64,000 nucleotides of DNA from Terriglobus roseus DSM 18391 (lineage in GTDB: Bacteria; Acidobacteriota; Terriglobia; Terriglobales; Acidobacteriaceae): NCBI RefSeq assembly GCF_000265425.1, contig NC_018014.1:1178001-1242000 (forward strand), written 5' to 3'. The notes under the pieces were generated by a model. The model was not told the DNA's origin, ran no database searches, and worked only from the letters and a program-made list of their open reading frames with translations. Of this stretch, positions 33,367-41,983 are shown piece by piece. The number at the start of each line of letters is the position of its first letter. The stretch's first letter is position 1. A program made the position numbers and the translations under genes.

Positions 33367-33975
33367 TCAGCAGGCGCGCCACTGACGCAGCAAAGAAGCC
33401 AGCGCACGGCCCCGATGACTCACACGCATCCGGTCCTCCAGACCCGCCTGTGCCATCGTGCAACCAAGCTCTGGAGCATAGAAAAGCGGGTCATACCCGA
33501 ACCCACCAGCGCCCTCCGGATCGGTCAGAACCTCGCCCTCCAGCTTGCCGTGCGTCACCATCTCAACCCTGCCATCCACAGCAAGCGCCAGCACACACCG
33601 ATACCGCGCCGTGCGATCCGTCTGCTCAATCATCGCCAACGTTAGCGCCAGATTGTTGTCCGCATCCAGTCCGTCACCACTCTCCACACCGCCAACATCC
33701 TGCGAAAACCGGGCAGAACGCACGCCAGGCCGCCCATCCAGCGCATCCACTTCCAGGCCGCTGTCGTCCGCAACCACCCACGCCCCCGGCGCAAACTTCG
33801 AGTAATACATCGCCTTGGCCCGCGCGTTTCCTTCAAAGTCAGGAGCATCTTCTGCAGGCGCCGGAATGTCAGCGAGGCCAGGAAGAGGCTCAATCGAAAT
33901 GCCAGGAAAAGCATCTGCGGCCGAACGGAAATCGCGCAGCTTGCCAGGATTCGAACTTGCTACATAGACGATCAA
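33367..33975 (-). CDS. rdgB: Non-canonical purine NTP pyrophosphatase (RdgB/HAM1)
   Basis: About 202 residues if TTG 33975 is the start (LIVYVASSNPGKL); no in-frame ATG lies between it and the divergent acyltransferase, and the upstream open frame is antisense to that gene. Motifs: SSNPGKLRDF (substrate and metal), the catalytic VVADDSGLEVDAL, GVRSARF, GGFGYDPLFY and the closing SHRGRALASL. The enzyme hydrolyses dITP, ITP and XTP to monophosphates and keeps deaminated purines out of DNA. Confidence 0.92.
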   Translation of the reverse strand: MIVYVASSNPGKLRDFRSAADAFPGISIEPLPGLADIPAPAEDAPDFEGNARAKAMYYSKFAPGAWVVADDSGLEVDALDGRPGVRSARFSQDVGGVESGDGLDADNNLALTLAMIEQTDRTARYRCVLALAVDGRVEMVTHGKLEGEVLTDPEGAGGFGYDPLFYAPELGCTMAQAGLEDRMRVSHRGRALASLLRQWRAC

Positions 33976-34026
33976 AGGGTGTCCAGGCTTTCTATGTGGT
34001 ACGTTGAGCAACCAAGTGTTTGAAAT

Positions 34027-35169
34027 ATGGAAGAGCGAACCCCCTCGCATCCGCACATTCCTGCATTGGACGGCCTTCGGGGCGTTGCGGTGTTGCTCAT
34101 CATTGTCTTTCATTTCGGTGGCGGAGCCGCTGATTCCAATCCAGTCGTACGGTCGATCGGGCAATTGATTCGAATCGGATGGACGGGCGTTTCACTCTTC
34201 TTTCTGCTCTCAGGATTCCTGATTACAGGCATTCTCTGGGCAGGCCGCACCAGGGTGGACCGTTGGCGAACCTTCTTCGTGCGGCGGGCGCTTCGCATCT
34301 TTCCGCTGTATTACGCAATGATTCTTGTCTTACTTGTGGCTGTGCTGTGCGCCGGGCAGGCGAGCCAGGCCTGGCACCTGCTGATCTACGCAGCCTATGC
34401 GCAGAATCTGGTACCCGATGGCTCGCATCTGCTGGACGTGCCGGGAATCTTCCCCGTGTACCACCTGTGGAGCCTCGCGGTTGAGGAGCAGTTCTACCTG
34501 GTCTGGCCATTCCTGATCTGGCGCATGCGCACACTGGAGCAGGCTCGGAAACTGTGCCTCGCGGTCTTTCTCCTGTCGCTGCTATGCCGCATCGTGTCGG
34601 TACCACTCGGCTGGTATGACTACGGCTTCTCCTTGTCCCGCTCAGGCGAACTGGCAGTGGGCGCGTGGATCGCTTTGTCGGTGCGCGCACAGTCACCCCT
34701 GCTGCTGGTGTGGAAGCGCCAGGCCGGCTCCGTTCTACTGGGGTCCGCTATAGTCGTCGCGACGATCGCTGCAGTGGCAGGACCAAGCTCGAGCGGGCGG
34801 TTGATGTGGACCGTTGGCGTACCTGCGATCTCGCTCTTTTATGGTTCCTTGCTGCTGTTGGCTTTGGAGCCCGGTCGGGTGGCCCGTATCCTGTCTTCGG
34901 CACTGCTGCGCTTTTTTGGCAAGATCTCTTACGGGCTGTATCTCTTCCACGTAATGCTGTCGAGAGTGGCACTCATGGTGGTCCACCGCTTCGCACCCCA
35001 TGCGACGCACAATCTTCACGATGGCCTTCGGCTGCTGATGATCTTCCTCATCTGCATACCAGCGGCCATCGCGTCATTCCATTTGTTCGAAAAGCCGTTC
35101 CTGCGTCTGAAGGAGAAGCTCGCCGGGCACAGTCCGGCCCCACTTCCTCTCAGCTACAAGTCGTCCTGA
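34027..35169 (+). CDS. Membrane acyltransferase, acyltransferase-3 family
   Basis: 380 residues with about ten membrane helices. The N-terminal signature is HIPALDGLRGVAVLLIIVFHFGGG, with the conserved His of the family, and the block FFLLSGFLITGILW and RRALRIFPLYYAM follow as usual. Family members O-acylate cell-wall or surface polysaccharide sugars (OatA, WecH, NolL types). No SGNH domain is fused. The specific acceptor is unknown. Divergent from rdgB with a 51-base gap. Confidence 0.88.
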   Translation: MEERTPSHPHIPALDGLRGVAVLLIIVFHFGGGAADSNPVVRSIGQLIRIGWTGVSLFFLLSGFLITGILWAGRTRVDRWRTFFVRRALRIFPLYYAMILVLLVAVLCAGQASQAWHLLIYAAYAQNLVPDGSHLLDVPGIFPVYHLWSLAVEEQFYLVWPFLIWRMRTLEQARKLCLAVFLLSLLCRIVSVPLGWYDYGFSLSRSGELAVGAWIALSVRAQSPLLLVWKRQAGSVLLGSAIVVATIAAVAGPSSSGRLMWTVGVPAISLFYGSLLLLALEPGRVARILSSALLRFFGKISYGLYLFHVMLSRVALMVVHRFAPHATHNLHDGLRLLMIFLICIPAAIASFHLFEKPFLRLKEKLAGHSPAPLPLSYKSS

Positions 35170-35289
35170 GCACAATTGGAGCGACAGTGCGTAGGTCACA
35201 CTTAGCCTGCGCGTGTCTGCCGGCAAGCGCAGGCAGCCGCGAAGCTGCGCAGCTTGCTGGTTAAGCTTGCTACTTAGAGAACTCGAGCC

Positions 35290-36246
35290 TTAGGCGAAGA
35301 TGGTGTTTTGCGGTGCCGGATACACGGCGGGATACAGAGTTCCCGTTTGCATCAGGTCTTCAATGACATCCACAGCCCGAATACCGCCACGAGCGCCAGA
35401 CGCCGTGCAGTTCAGCGCCGCAGCCGCACACGCAAAGTCCAACTGGCGGTCCAGCTCCCAGCCGGCAAGCAATCCGTAGATATACGCCGCATGAAACATA
35501 TCGCCCGCACCCGTCGTGTCCACCACAGGCACCAGGTATGCGGGGCGGTAGTGGAACTCCTTACCGTCCCATGCCAGCACACCGTCATGACCCAGCGTCG
35601 CCGCCGTAATCTTGCTGCCGTAGTCTGCACGCATCTTCTTCAGCGCCTTTTCCAGATCCGGCTCGCCCGTAAGCCGTGCAGGGAAGTCTCGCGACACGAT
35701 CAGGTGATCGATCAGCGGCAGCAGGTCATGCACGCCAGGATAGATCTCATCCAGATCGGCGATAACCGGCACACCATCCTCACGAGCCCACGTAGCGGCC
35801 TGCGTCGCAGCGGCGGTATCAAAGCCGTCCACATGCAACGCACGAGAGCCGGCGATCCAGTTCCGCCGCAGATCCTTCGGCTGCAGACTGAGGCGCTCAT
35901 CGCGCTTCAACAGCACCGTCCGCTCGCCCGATCCATCCACCAGAATGATTGACTGCGCGCTGGAGGTGTTCTCCGCCGTCAGGATCTGAGCCTCAACGCC
36001 GGCGCGGTCAAACGCCGCACGATGGATCGCAGCGGCAGAGTCGTCGCCCAGCTTGCCGACGTAGCGCGTCTGCAGACCCCACGTCTGGCACGCCACCACG
36101 GCAGACGCAGTCTGGCCGCCGGGCAGGATGTGGACAGTCTGAAACTCTACCTTTTGTCCAATGGAAGGGAACCGGTCAAGCGCGATCAAGGTGTCCGTAG
36201 CGTTCAATCCAACTCCGACCACGTCGACCGTTACAACATTTTGCAT
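35290..36246 (-). CDS. PfkB-family carbohydrate kinase
   Basis: 318 residues. Sugar-binding N-terminus (GVGLNATDTLIALDRFP, PGGQTASAVVACQTWGL) and the C-terminal PfkB signature VDTTGAGDMFHAAYIYGLL with the catalytic Asp. It phosphorylates a sugar, nucleoside or inositol; the exact substrate is not readable, though divergence from the inositol-phosphate synthase gene makes an inositol-related or hexose substrate worth testing. The start is uncertain: GGAGG is only one base from the first ATG. Confidence 0.85.
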   Translation of the reverse strand: MQNVVTVDVVGVGLNATDTLIALDRFPSIGQKVEFQTVHILPGGQTASAVVACQTWGLQTRYVGKLGDDSAAAIHRAAFDRAGVEAQILTAENTSSAQSIILVDGSGERTVLLKRDERLSLQPKDLRRNWIAGSRALHVDGFDTAAATQAATWAREDGVPVIADLDEIYPGVHDLLPLIDHLIVSRDFPARLTGEPDLEKALKKMRADYGSKITAATLGHDGVLAWDGKEFHYRPAYLVPVVDTTGAGDMFHAAYIYGLLAGWELDRQLDFACAAAALNCTASGARGGIRAVDVIEDLMQTGTLYPAVYPAPQNTIFA

Positions 36247-36311
36247 GCCTCCATGCTACGCCGTACCGTGAAAAAATCTGCAATTTCTCGACACCGCTAA
36301 CTACATGGCAA

Positions 36312-36323
36312 GTTACCGGTAAC
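36312..36323. promoter_or_regulatory. Perfect 12-bp palindrome, likely operator of a LacI-type regulator
   Basis: GTTACCGGTAAC is its own reverse complement and has the central CG typical of LacI-family operators. It lies between the divergent PfkB kinase and the inositol-phosphate synthase gene, 66 bases from the first and 120 from the second. A CCCC...GGGG hairpin (36323-36337) touches it. No LacI regulator gene is in the window. Confidence 0.55.
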
Positions 36324-36443
36324 CCCGAAAATAAGGGGTCAAATCGTTCTCTATGTATGGTTTACAGATTTTTTCCAATGCGTATGTTGAGAACTGCGGA
36401 CGCGATTTACAACTCCACTCGCGCATCCTCCGCAGGAGAAGCA

Positions 36444-37778
36444 ATGACGGAATCACCCACACCGCAGGCGGCTGCGATCGCACCGGCGCAAGGCAAGCTC
36501 GGCATCATGATCCCCGGCATGGGCGCCGTTGCCACCACCCTGATCGCCGGTGTCGAAGCCGTGCGCCGCGGCATGGCGAAGCCCATCGGCTCCATGACCC
36601 AGATGGGCACCATCCGTCTCGGCAAACGCACCGACGACAACACGCCGCTCATCAAGGACTTCGCGCCCATCGCGCAACTCGAAGACCTGGTCTTCACCGG
36701 CTGGGACATCTTTGGCGGCAACCTCTACGACGCAGCAAAGACCGCGCACGTACTGGACCGCGATCAGCTCGAAGAGATGCGCCCCTTCCTCGAAGGCATC
36801 GAGCCCATGCCAGCCGCCTTCGACCAGCGCTACATCAAGCGCCTGGAACCGAAGAAGATCAAGACCGGCAAGAACAAGTGCGACCTCGCCAACCAGATCC
36901 GCAACGACATCGCCGAGTTCAAGGCGAAGACAGATCGCCAGGTCATGATCTGGACCGGTTCAACCGAGATCTACATCACGGAATCAGCCGTCCACCAGTC
37001 CCTCGCCGCCTTCGAAAAGGGCCTGGTCGAGGATGACGAAAACATCGCTCCGTCCATGCTGTACGCCTGGGCCTGCCTGAAGGAAGGCGTGCCCTTCATC
37101 AACGGCGCGCCAAACCTCTCGTGCGACATCCCCGCCCTGCGCGAACTCTCCAAAACCATGGGAGCGCCCATCGCCGGCAAGGACTTCAAAACCGGTCAGA
37201 CCTTCATCAAGACCGTCCTCGCACCCGCGCTCAAGGTCCGTCAGCTCGGCCTCGCCGGCTGGTACTCAACCAACATCCTGGGCAATCGCGACGGCGAGGT
37301 GCTCGACGATCCCGACAACTTCAAGACCAAGGAAGAGTCGAAGCTGGGCGTGCTCGAGTACATCCTGCAGCCCGACAAGAACCCCGATCTGTACAAGGAC
37401 TTCTACCACAAGGTCCGCATCAACTATTACCCGCCGCGCGGCGACAACAAGGAGGGCTGGGACAACATCGACCTCTTCGGCTGGCTTGGCTACCCCATGC
37501 AGCTCAAGGTCGACTTCCTCTGCCGCGATTCGATCCTTGCCGCCCCGCTCGCGCTCGACCTGTGCCTCTACATGGACCTCGCAGCACGCACCCCGGCGCT
37601 CAAAAACCTCGGCATCCAGGAGTGGCTCAGCTTCTACTTCAAAGCACCAGACACCGCCCCCGGCGTCTACCCGGAGCACGACCTCTTCATCCAGAACATG
37701 AAATTGAAGAACACACTGCGCCACATCATGGGCGAGAGCCTCGTCACACACCTCGGCCTCGACTACTACGGCGAGTAG
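36444..37778 (+). CDS. ino1: Inositol-3-phosphate synthase (myo-inositol-1-phosphate synthase)
   Basis: 444 residues. ATG 36444 is fixed by AGGAGA (36434-36439). NAD-binding start GKLGIMIPGMGAVATTLIAGVEA, then FTGWDIFGGNLYDAA, the conserved INGAPNLSCDIPAL, GKDFKTGQTFIKT and NILGNRDGEVLDDPDNF blocks that form the active site of this family. It converts glucose-6-phosphate to inositol phosphate, a precursor for inositol lipids and compatible solutes. The sequence matches the bacterial/archaeal type. A palindrome upstream suggests LacI-type control. Confidence 0.93.
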   Translation: MTESPTPQAAAIAPAQGKLGIMIPGMGAVATTLIAGVEAVRRGMAKPIGSMTQMGTIRLGKRTDDNTPLIKDFAPIAQLEDLVFTGWDIFGGNLYDAAKTAHVLDRDQLEEMRPFLEGIEPMPAAFDQRYIKRLEPKKIKTGKNKCDLANQIRNDIAEFKAKTDRQVMIWTGSTEIYITESAVHQSLAAFEKGLVEDDENIAPSMLYAWACLKEGVPFINGAPNLSCDIPALRELSKTMGAPIAGKDFKTGQTFIKTVLAPALKVRQLGLAGWYSTNILGNRDGEVLDDPDNFKTKEESKLGVLEYILQPDKNPDLYKDFYHKVRINYYPPRGDNKEGWDNIDLFGWLGYPMQLKVDFLCRDSILAAPLALDLCLYMDLAARTPALKNLGIQEWLSFYFKAPDTAPGVYPEHDLFIQNMKLKNTLRHIMGESLVTHLGLDYYGE

Positions 37779-37800
37779 TTCCGAATCGAAACCGAACAGG

Positions 37801-37827
37801 GAAGGCCGCCAGCGCTGGCGGCCCTTC
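37801..37827 (+). terminator. Hairpin after the inositol-phosphate synthase gene
   Basis: GAAGGCCGCCA / TGGCGGCCCTTC with a 4-base loop and one bulged C, 23 bases after the stop; no long T run. Confidence 0.6.
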
Positions 37828-37867
37828 GTCCCTTGACTTCAGTGGAGGAAGGGGAGAAATTATTGCC

Positions 37868-38182
37868 ATGTCGACGATCCTCAGCGCCGAAACGGAAGCC
37901 GCTCTTGACCGTATCGTTGCCCGCTCGGGCAGGTCGCGGGATCAGTTGGCGAACGATGCGTTAATGAGCTACGTCGCGTGGTACGAGACGGAAGAGACCG
38001 CGGACTCCGAAGCTCGCGGCCAAGAGGCGCAACGCGATAAGGAACGCTACGAGGCGAACTTTATCGACGCAGTCAAGACAGGGTTGAACGACGAAGCTTC
38101 CGGGCGTGTGATCGATCACGATGAATTCTTTGAACGGTGGCACGCAGACCGGCCCGATGGTCCTCGAACGCATACCGAGTGA
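37868..38182 (+). CDS. Antitoxin of a ParDE-like module
   Basis: 104 residues from ATG 37868, with GGGGAG about 11 bases upstream. The first 45 residues (TILSAETEAALDRIVARSGRSRDQLANDALMSYVAWYE) look like a ribbon-helix-helix DNA-binding domain; the rest is acidic, Glu/Asp/Arg-rich and probably the toxin-neutralising segment. The stop overlaps the GTG of the toxin gene, the arrangement of a coupled toxin-antitoxin operon that autoregulates. The antitoxin subfamily is not certain. Confidence 0.72.
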   Translation: MSTILSAETEAALDRIVARSGRSRDQLANDALMSYVAWYETEETADSEARGQEAQRDKERYEANFIDAVKTGLNDEASGRVIDHDEFFERWHADRPDGPRTHTE

Positions 38183-38511
38183 AGATCCTCTGGACAGAGT
38201 CCGCTTCTCAGTCCGCGGAGCACTATTACGAGTTGATCTATGCAAGCAGTTGGGATGCCGCCGCACGCTTCCGTCGGCGTTTACAGAGCCATGTTGAGCG
38301 CTTGGCAGCCTATCCGATGAGCGGAAGAGAAGGACGTGTCTCCGGCACGCGTGAGATCACGCTTGCTCCCTGGCCCTACATTCTCGTGTACACAGTCCAT
38401 CCCGACCGCATCGTGATCTCCGCAGTTCGTCACGGGGCTCAACTTTGGCCACCACACAGATATATTTCTCCGCAACGACCGGATCCCCGCTCCCCTGCAG
38501 TCCCACAATGA
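38179..38511 (+). CDS. ParE/RelE-superfamily toxin
   Basis: 110 residues from GTG 38179, which overlaps the antitoxin stop (GTGA). Sequence features match the ParE/RelE fold: VKILWTESASQSAEHYYELI start, RFRRRLQSHVERLAAYP helix, SGREGRVSGTREITLAP strands and the closing VYTVHPDRIVISAVRHGAQLWP. The family inhibits gyrase (ParE) or cleaves mRNA on the ribosome (RelE); the target is not distinguishable here. A Pro-rich tail follows the core. Confidence 0.8.
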   Translation: MKILWTESASQSAEHYYELIYASSWDAAARFRRRLQSHVERLAAYPMSGREGRVSGTREITLAPWPYILVYTVHPDRIVISAVRHGAQLWPPHRYISPQRPDPRSPAVPQ

Positions 38512-38587
38512 CAACCCGTAACTTCCGGGCGTAACCTGCGTCTAACAAGCAAGGGTGAAGGTGCGTCTTCTCCCGGGAGCCATCCCC

Positions 38588-39838
38588 ATGAATCTGAAAA
38601 ATCTCGTTCTCGTCGCGACCCTCTCCGTGGCAGCTCCGTTCGCGTTGAGTGCCCCGCTGGTCGCCCAGCAGAGCCCGACCTCGACAACTCCGGGTACCAG
38701 CACACCTCCGTCGACCACGCCCGGCACCAGCAATCCCAACCAGACCAACCCGGGTGGCAACCAGCCCTCGACCACGTCCAAGACCGGCAACGGTCCCACC
38801 GGCGAAGGTCCGGTGACAGCGACCAAGGAAGACTTGGAAAAGGCGCGCCTCGAGGCTGCTAAGAGCAACAACGAACCCATCCCAGAGCCCGGCGACGACC
38901 TTCGCAAGGACATCAAGAAGGGCTCCGCGGACGACGTCAGCGCGTCCGGCACCCGCGAAATCGGTGGCAGAGGCATGGGCAACTGGTTCTCGACTGACTG
39001 GGAAGTCCGCAACGGCAAGGGCTACGCCGTTGAGATCGAGCGTTCCTCGCACCTGGTCACCGACCCCGTCATCGTGGAGTACGTGAACCGCGTCGGCCAG
39101 AACATCGTCAAGAACTCCGACGCAAAGGTACCCTTCACCATTAAGGTGCTTGACTCGGACGAGATCAACGCCATGGCCCTGCCGGGCGGCTTCTTCTACG
39201 TCAACAGCGGGCTGATCCTTGCCTGCGATGAAGAGGCGGAACTTGCCGGCGTCATGGCGCATGAGATTGCGCACGTCGCCGCGCACCACGCGGCACGCCA
39301 GATGACGCGCATGCAGTACGCACAGATTGGCATGGTGCCGCTGATGTTCGTTGGAGGGTATACGGGCTACGGCATCTACCAGGCCGCTCAGATCGCCGTA
39401 CCACTCAGCTTCCTGTCCTTCTCTCGAACCTTTGAGGCGCAGGCGGACTGGCTGGGCGTGCAGTACATGTATCGCGCAGGCTACGATCCGCAGGCCTTCG
39501 TCCAGATCTTTGAAAAGCTGCAGGCACTTGAGAAGCGTAAGCCCGGCGTCCTCGCCCGCGCCTTCTCAGACCATCCGCAGACACCTGACCGCATCGCCGA
39601 CTCTGAAAAGGAGATCGCAACCATCCTCCCGGCTCGCCCCGACTACGTCGTCAGCGGCTCCGAGTTCGATGAGATCAAGGCACGCCTCGCGCGCATCCAG
39701 AACAAGCGCAAGGTCGACGGCGGCAAGGACGGCAACAAGCCCACGCTGCGCCGCACCTCGGCCAGCAACAACGACCCCAACAGCACCACGCAAGATAAGA
39801 GCACAGACGATCGCCCCACACTGGGCCGACGCGAATAG
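38588..39838 (+). CDS. M48 family metalloprotease, exported
   Basis: 416 residues from ATG 38588, preceded by GGGAG. Signal peptide (residues 1-27), a long Thr/Ser/Pro/Gly-rich disordered linker (about 28-85), then an M48 catalytic domain with MAHEIAHVAAHH (HExxH zinc motif) and the third ligand Glu in FEAQADWLGVQY. It resembles BepA/YfgC-type periplasmic proteases, which deal with stalled outer-membrane proteins, but lacks TPR repeats; the C-terminal 50 residues are Lys/Asn/Asp-rich. Followed by a strong terminator. Confidence 0.88.
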   Translation: MNLKNLVLVATLSVAAPFALSAPLVAQQSPTSTTPGTSTPPSTTPGTSNPNQTNPGGNQPSTTSKTGNGPTGEGPVTATKEDLEKARLEAAKSNNEPIPEPGDDLRKDIKKGSADDVSASGTREIGGRGMGNWFSTDWEVRNGKGYAVEIERSSHLVTDPVIVEYVNRVGQNIVKNSDAKVPFTIKVLDSDEINAMALPGGFFYVNSGLILACDEEAELAGVMAHEIAHVAAHHAARQMTRMQYAQIGMVPLMFVGGYTGYGIYQAAQIAVPLSFLSFSRTFEAQADWLGVQYMYRAGYDPQAFVQIFEKLQALEKRKPGVLARAFSDHPQTPDRIADSEKEIATILPARPDYVVSGSEFDEIKARLARIQNKRKVDGGKDGNKPTLRRTSASNNDPNSTTQDKSTDDRPTLGRRE

Positions 39839-39859
39839 CAAAGCGGGAAACCGCAGAGC

Positions 39860-39887
39860 AAAGGCCGAGCGAAAGCTCGGCCTTTTA
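39860..39887 (+). terminator. Rho-independent terminator after the M48 protease gene
   Basis: Arms AAAGGCCGAGC (39860-39870) and GCTCGGCCTTTT (39875-39886), GAAA tetraloop, then a T-rich tail. Confidence 0.9.
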
Positions 39888-39935
39888 CTTTGTGTAACGA
39901 AGCGTAAAAACGATGCCATCCAAGGGCGACTCAAC

Positions 39936-40139
39936 TCAGTGCGCCCGGTGTAATAGTCCAGATAAATCCAGCACGTGATAACCCAGCATCAGTGTCATGG
40001 CGATCAGGTAGGCCCGCAAGACACCAAGCGAGATACGCACCGCTCGAGTCATCCTGATCTTGCCAAGCCCATCCGTGGAGCATTTCTCTTCCTGCACGTC
40101 ATCCAGCGGATGGACTACGCGATATTCAGTCGTTGTCAT
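39936..40139 (-). CDS. Small single-helix membrane protein downstream of the NRAMP-like transporter
   Basis: 67 residues from ATG 40139, which has GAGGAG nine bases upstream; a longer form from 40154 has no ribosome-binding site. N-terminal 35 residues are polar with one Cys; residues about 38-60 are a membrane helix (LGVLRAYLIAMTLMLGYHVLDL). No family recognised. The start lies 11 bases after the transporter stop, so it is most likely cotranscribed with it. Confidence 0.65.
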   Translation of the reverse strand: MTTTEYRVVHPLDDVQEEKCSTDGLGKIRMTRAVRISLGVLRAYLIAMTLMLGYHVLDLSGLLHRAH

Positions 40140-40150
40140 CACATCACTCC

Positions 40151-41455
40151 TCATTTCGGAAACAGATTCGGCAGGATCACCTGCGCTGCAAGTAGCAGTG
40201 ACAGCGCGAATAGCACGACGATGATCGTCCAGTTAACGATGTTGTTCCACGGCCGATTGACCCAGCGCTCGCCCAGCAGTTCGCGGTCGTTCAGCAGCAG
40301 TTGAAGAAAGATGATGGCTGACGGCAGGATCAATCCCGCGAACACCTGCACGCTGATGATGACCAACTGCAGCGGCACATGCGGTATCAGCACGATCGCC
40401 GCCGCAGCTCCAACGCAGGCAATGTACGTCGCGTAAAAGCCGGGCGCCTCCCACAGCTTCTTATGCAGTGAGTGTTCCCATCCCTGCACCTCGCCATAGG
40501 CCCATGCACTCGCAAGCGAAATCGCAGTCGTGCCCAGCACAGCAGCGTTCACCATCAACAGCAACACGCCGTTGCGAACGAAGGTTCCCGCAATGGGGCC
40601 CAGCGCCAGTGCAAGCTGCGCCGGATCCTGAAACGCAATCTTGTGCTCAAAGCCATAGTTTCCGACCAGCATCATCGCGCCGGCCACACACACGGTGAAC
40701 ACCGCACCGATCAGCGTATCCAGCCGCGCCCACTTCAGATCGGCAAACCGCAAACGCTTCTCCGCGACACAGCTCTGCTGAAAGAACAGCTGCCACGGCG
40801 CAATCGTCGTCCCAACGATCGCAATCACCAGGAACACCAGGCTGCTGGTAATGCCACCGGCTGGCACGGTTGGCCGTATTGCGTTGCGCGCGACCATCGC
40901 CCACTGCGGATGCACCACAAACGCCAGAACGAACCACGTCAGGTCCATCAGGCACAGCGCGATGACGATCCGCTCCCAGCGCAGATAGCTGCCGGTCACC
41001 ACCATCATCGTCAGGCCAACCGCAGAGCCCGGAACGGACACATAGGGGCTAATGCCAAGAGCACTCAGCGCAAGTGAGATCGCCGCAAACTCAGTAATCA
41101 GCGTGAGAAAGTTTACGGCGAGTAAGTCAATCAGGGAAAACCGTCCCCACCACTTACCAAACCGCTCATAGATCATCGCAGCGTGGCCTTTGCCCGTTGC
41201 GATGCCCAGGCGCGCAACCATCTCCTGGATGAAGTAGCAGATGGGTAGCAACACCACCAGCAGCCACAGCAGGTGTAGACCATACTGTCCGCCCGCCTGC
41301 ATGTAGGTCGACACCGCACCCGCATCGTTGTCGGCCTCCATAACGATCAGGCCCGGGCCAAAGACCATCAGGAAAGTCATGATGCGCCGCTGCCACTCGC
41401 CTCGCACCACGACACCCTTCTCTTCGTTCACTGCTTCCGCTTCCATCACGCGCAC
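40151..41455 (-). CDS. NRAMP-like divalent metal transporter with altered binding motifs
   Basis: 434 residues, eleven membrane helices. GTG 41455 is chosen because GGAGG sits six bases upstream; ATG 41446 is an alternative. The overall NRAMP fold is clear (GPGLIVMEADNDAGAVSTY in helix 1, GTTIAPWQLFFQQS in helix 6), but the canonical DPGN of helix 1 is replaced by a DNDAG sequence and the helix 6 MPH motif reads APW. The metal preference may therefore differ from Mn/Fe; some NRAMP-related proteins move Mg2+. Encoded between two tiny genes and divergent from a CsoR/RcnR regulator. Confidence 0.85.
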   Translation of the reverse strand: MRVMEAEAVNEEKGVVVRGEWQRRIMTFLMVFGPGLIVMEADNDAGAVSTYMQAGGQYGLHLLWLLVVLLPICYFIQEMVARLGIATGKGHAAMIYERFGKWWGRFSLIDLLAVNFLTLITEFAAISLALSALGISPYVSVPGSAVGLTMMVVTGSYLRWERIVIALCLMDLTWFVLAFVVHPQWAMVARNAIRPTVPAGGITSSLVFLVIAIVGTTIAPWQLFFQQSCVAEKRLRFADLKWARLDTLIGAVFTVCVAGAMMLVGNYGFEHKIAFQDPAQLALALGPIAGTFVRNGVLLLMVNAAVLGTTAISLASAWAYGEVQGWEHSLHKKLWEAPGFYATYIACVGAAAAIVLIPHVPLQLVIISVQVFAGLILPSAIIFLQLLLNDRELLGERWVNRPWNNIVNWTIIVVLFALSLLLAAQVILPNLFPK

Positions 41456-41634
41456 AGTAATCCTCCGGCCTGCTCGCTCTTCTGCTCCGCAGTGGTCATC
41501 TCAATCGCCGCGGCATTGGCCATAACCCAGCTGCAGACCAGGGGAGTTCCAGCTCCGCCGGTCGAACGCCATACGCGGATCAGGTGGCTGGGCTTGCGGA
41601 CAGCAAACATCTTGTTGTTCTGGACGTTGTTCAT
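41446..41634 (-). CDS. Small protein upstream of and overlapping the NRAMP-like gene
   Basis: 62 residues. ATG 41634 has an excellent ribosome-binding site (AGGAGG five bases upstream). The stop overlaps the first codons of the transporter gene, implying cotranslation. The sequence is basic in the first half (VRKPSHLIRVWRS), has two Cys, and resembles no family I know. It could be a leader or regulatory peptide for the transporter or an unknown small partner. Confidence 0.62.
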   Translation of the reverse strand: MNNVQNNKMFAVRKPSHLIRVWRSTGGAGTPLVCSWVMANAAAIEMTTAEQKSEQAGGLLCA

Positions 41635-41983
41635 CGTTCCTCCTCGCACGATCCGGCCGCACGTTCGCACCGGCTGCGCACAAGGGCACAGTCGCGAGGA
41701 GGACGCTGCAGGATCATCGGTTGGGAGGGTGTAAGGCTGGCCCATCGCGGGCCCGTCTCACGCGCTCAAATCACAGGTCGTATGCTGGATGAGCGGCGTG
41801 GGATCGTCCCATAGCAAAGCTAAAGGCGGTCGTCCGTTCGTTCACCACAACACAGGGAAGCGCTCGTTCTACTCGGAGGCTCTTGTGCGGAATTCATACT
41901 CATAGGTTCTCGGGTTCTCTCACGAGAGAAACTCTCGTCTCTCACTTTGTACCATACCCCCCTAGGGTATACACAAGGAGAAT
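41635..41983. other. Divergent intergenic region, NRAMP-like operon / metal regulator
   Basis: 349 bases without a gene. It holds the CsoR-type operator (41954-41970) and, closer to the transporter side, a perfect palindrome TTCTCTC-AC-GAGAGAA (41915-41930) that may bind another regulator. No second CsoR-type operator is visible near the transporter start. Confidence 0.6.
41954..41970 (+). promoter_or_regulatory. CsoR/RcnR-type operator upstream of its regulator gene
   Basis: ATACCCCCCTAGGGTAT: AT-rich inverted arms around a C-tract, the form bound by CsoR/RcnR/FrmR regulators. It lies 13 bases before the regulator ATG and immediately before its AAGGAG site, so binding would block transcription: autoregulation. 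Confidence 0.75.

Noticed and set aside
41954-41970. Copper (CsoR) control inferred from the operator alone
   Set aside because: The operator form is shared by the whole family, and the regulator's His at position 64 argues against a copper sensor.
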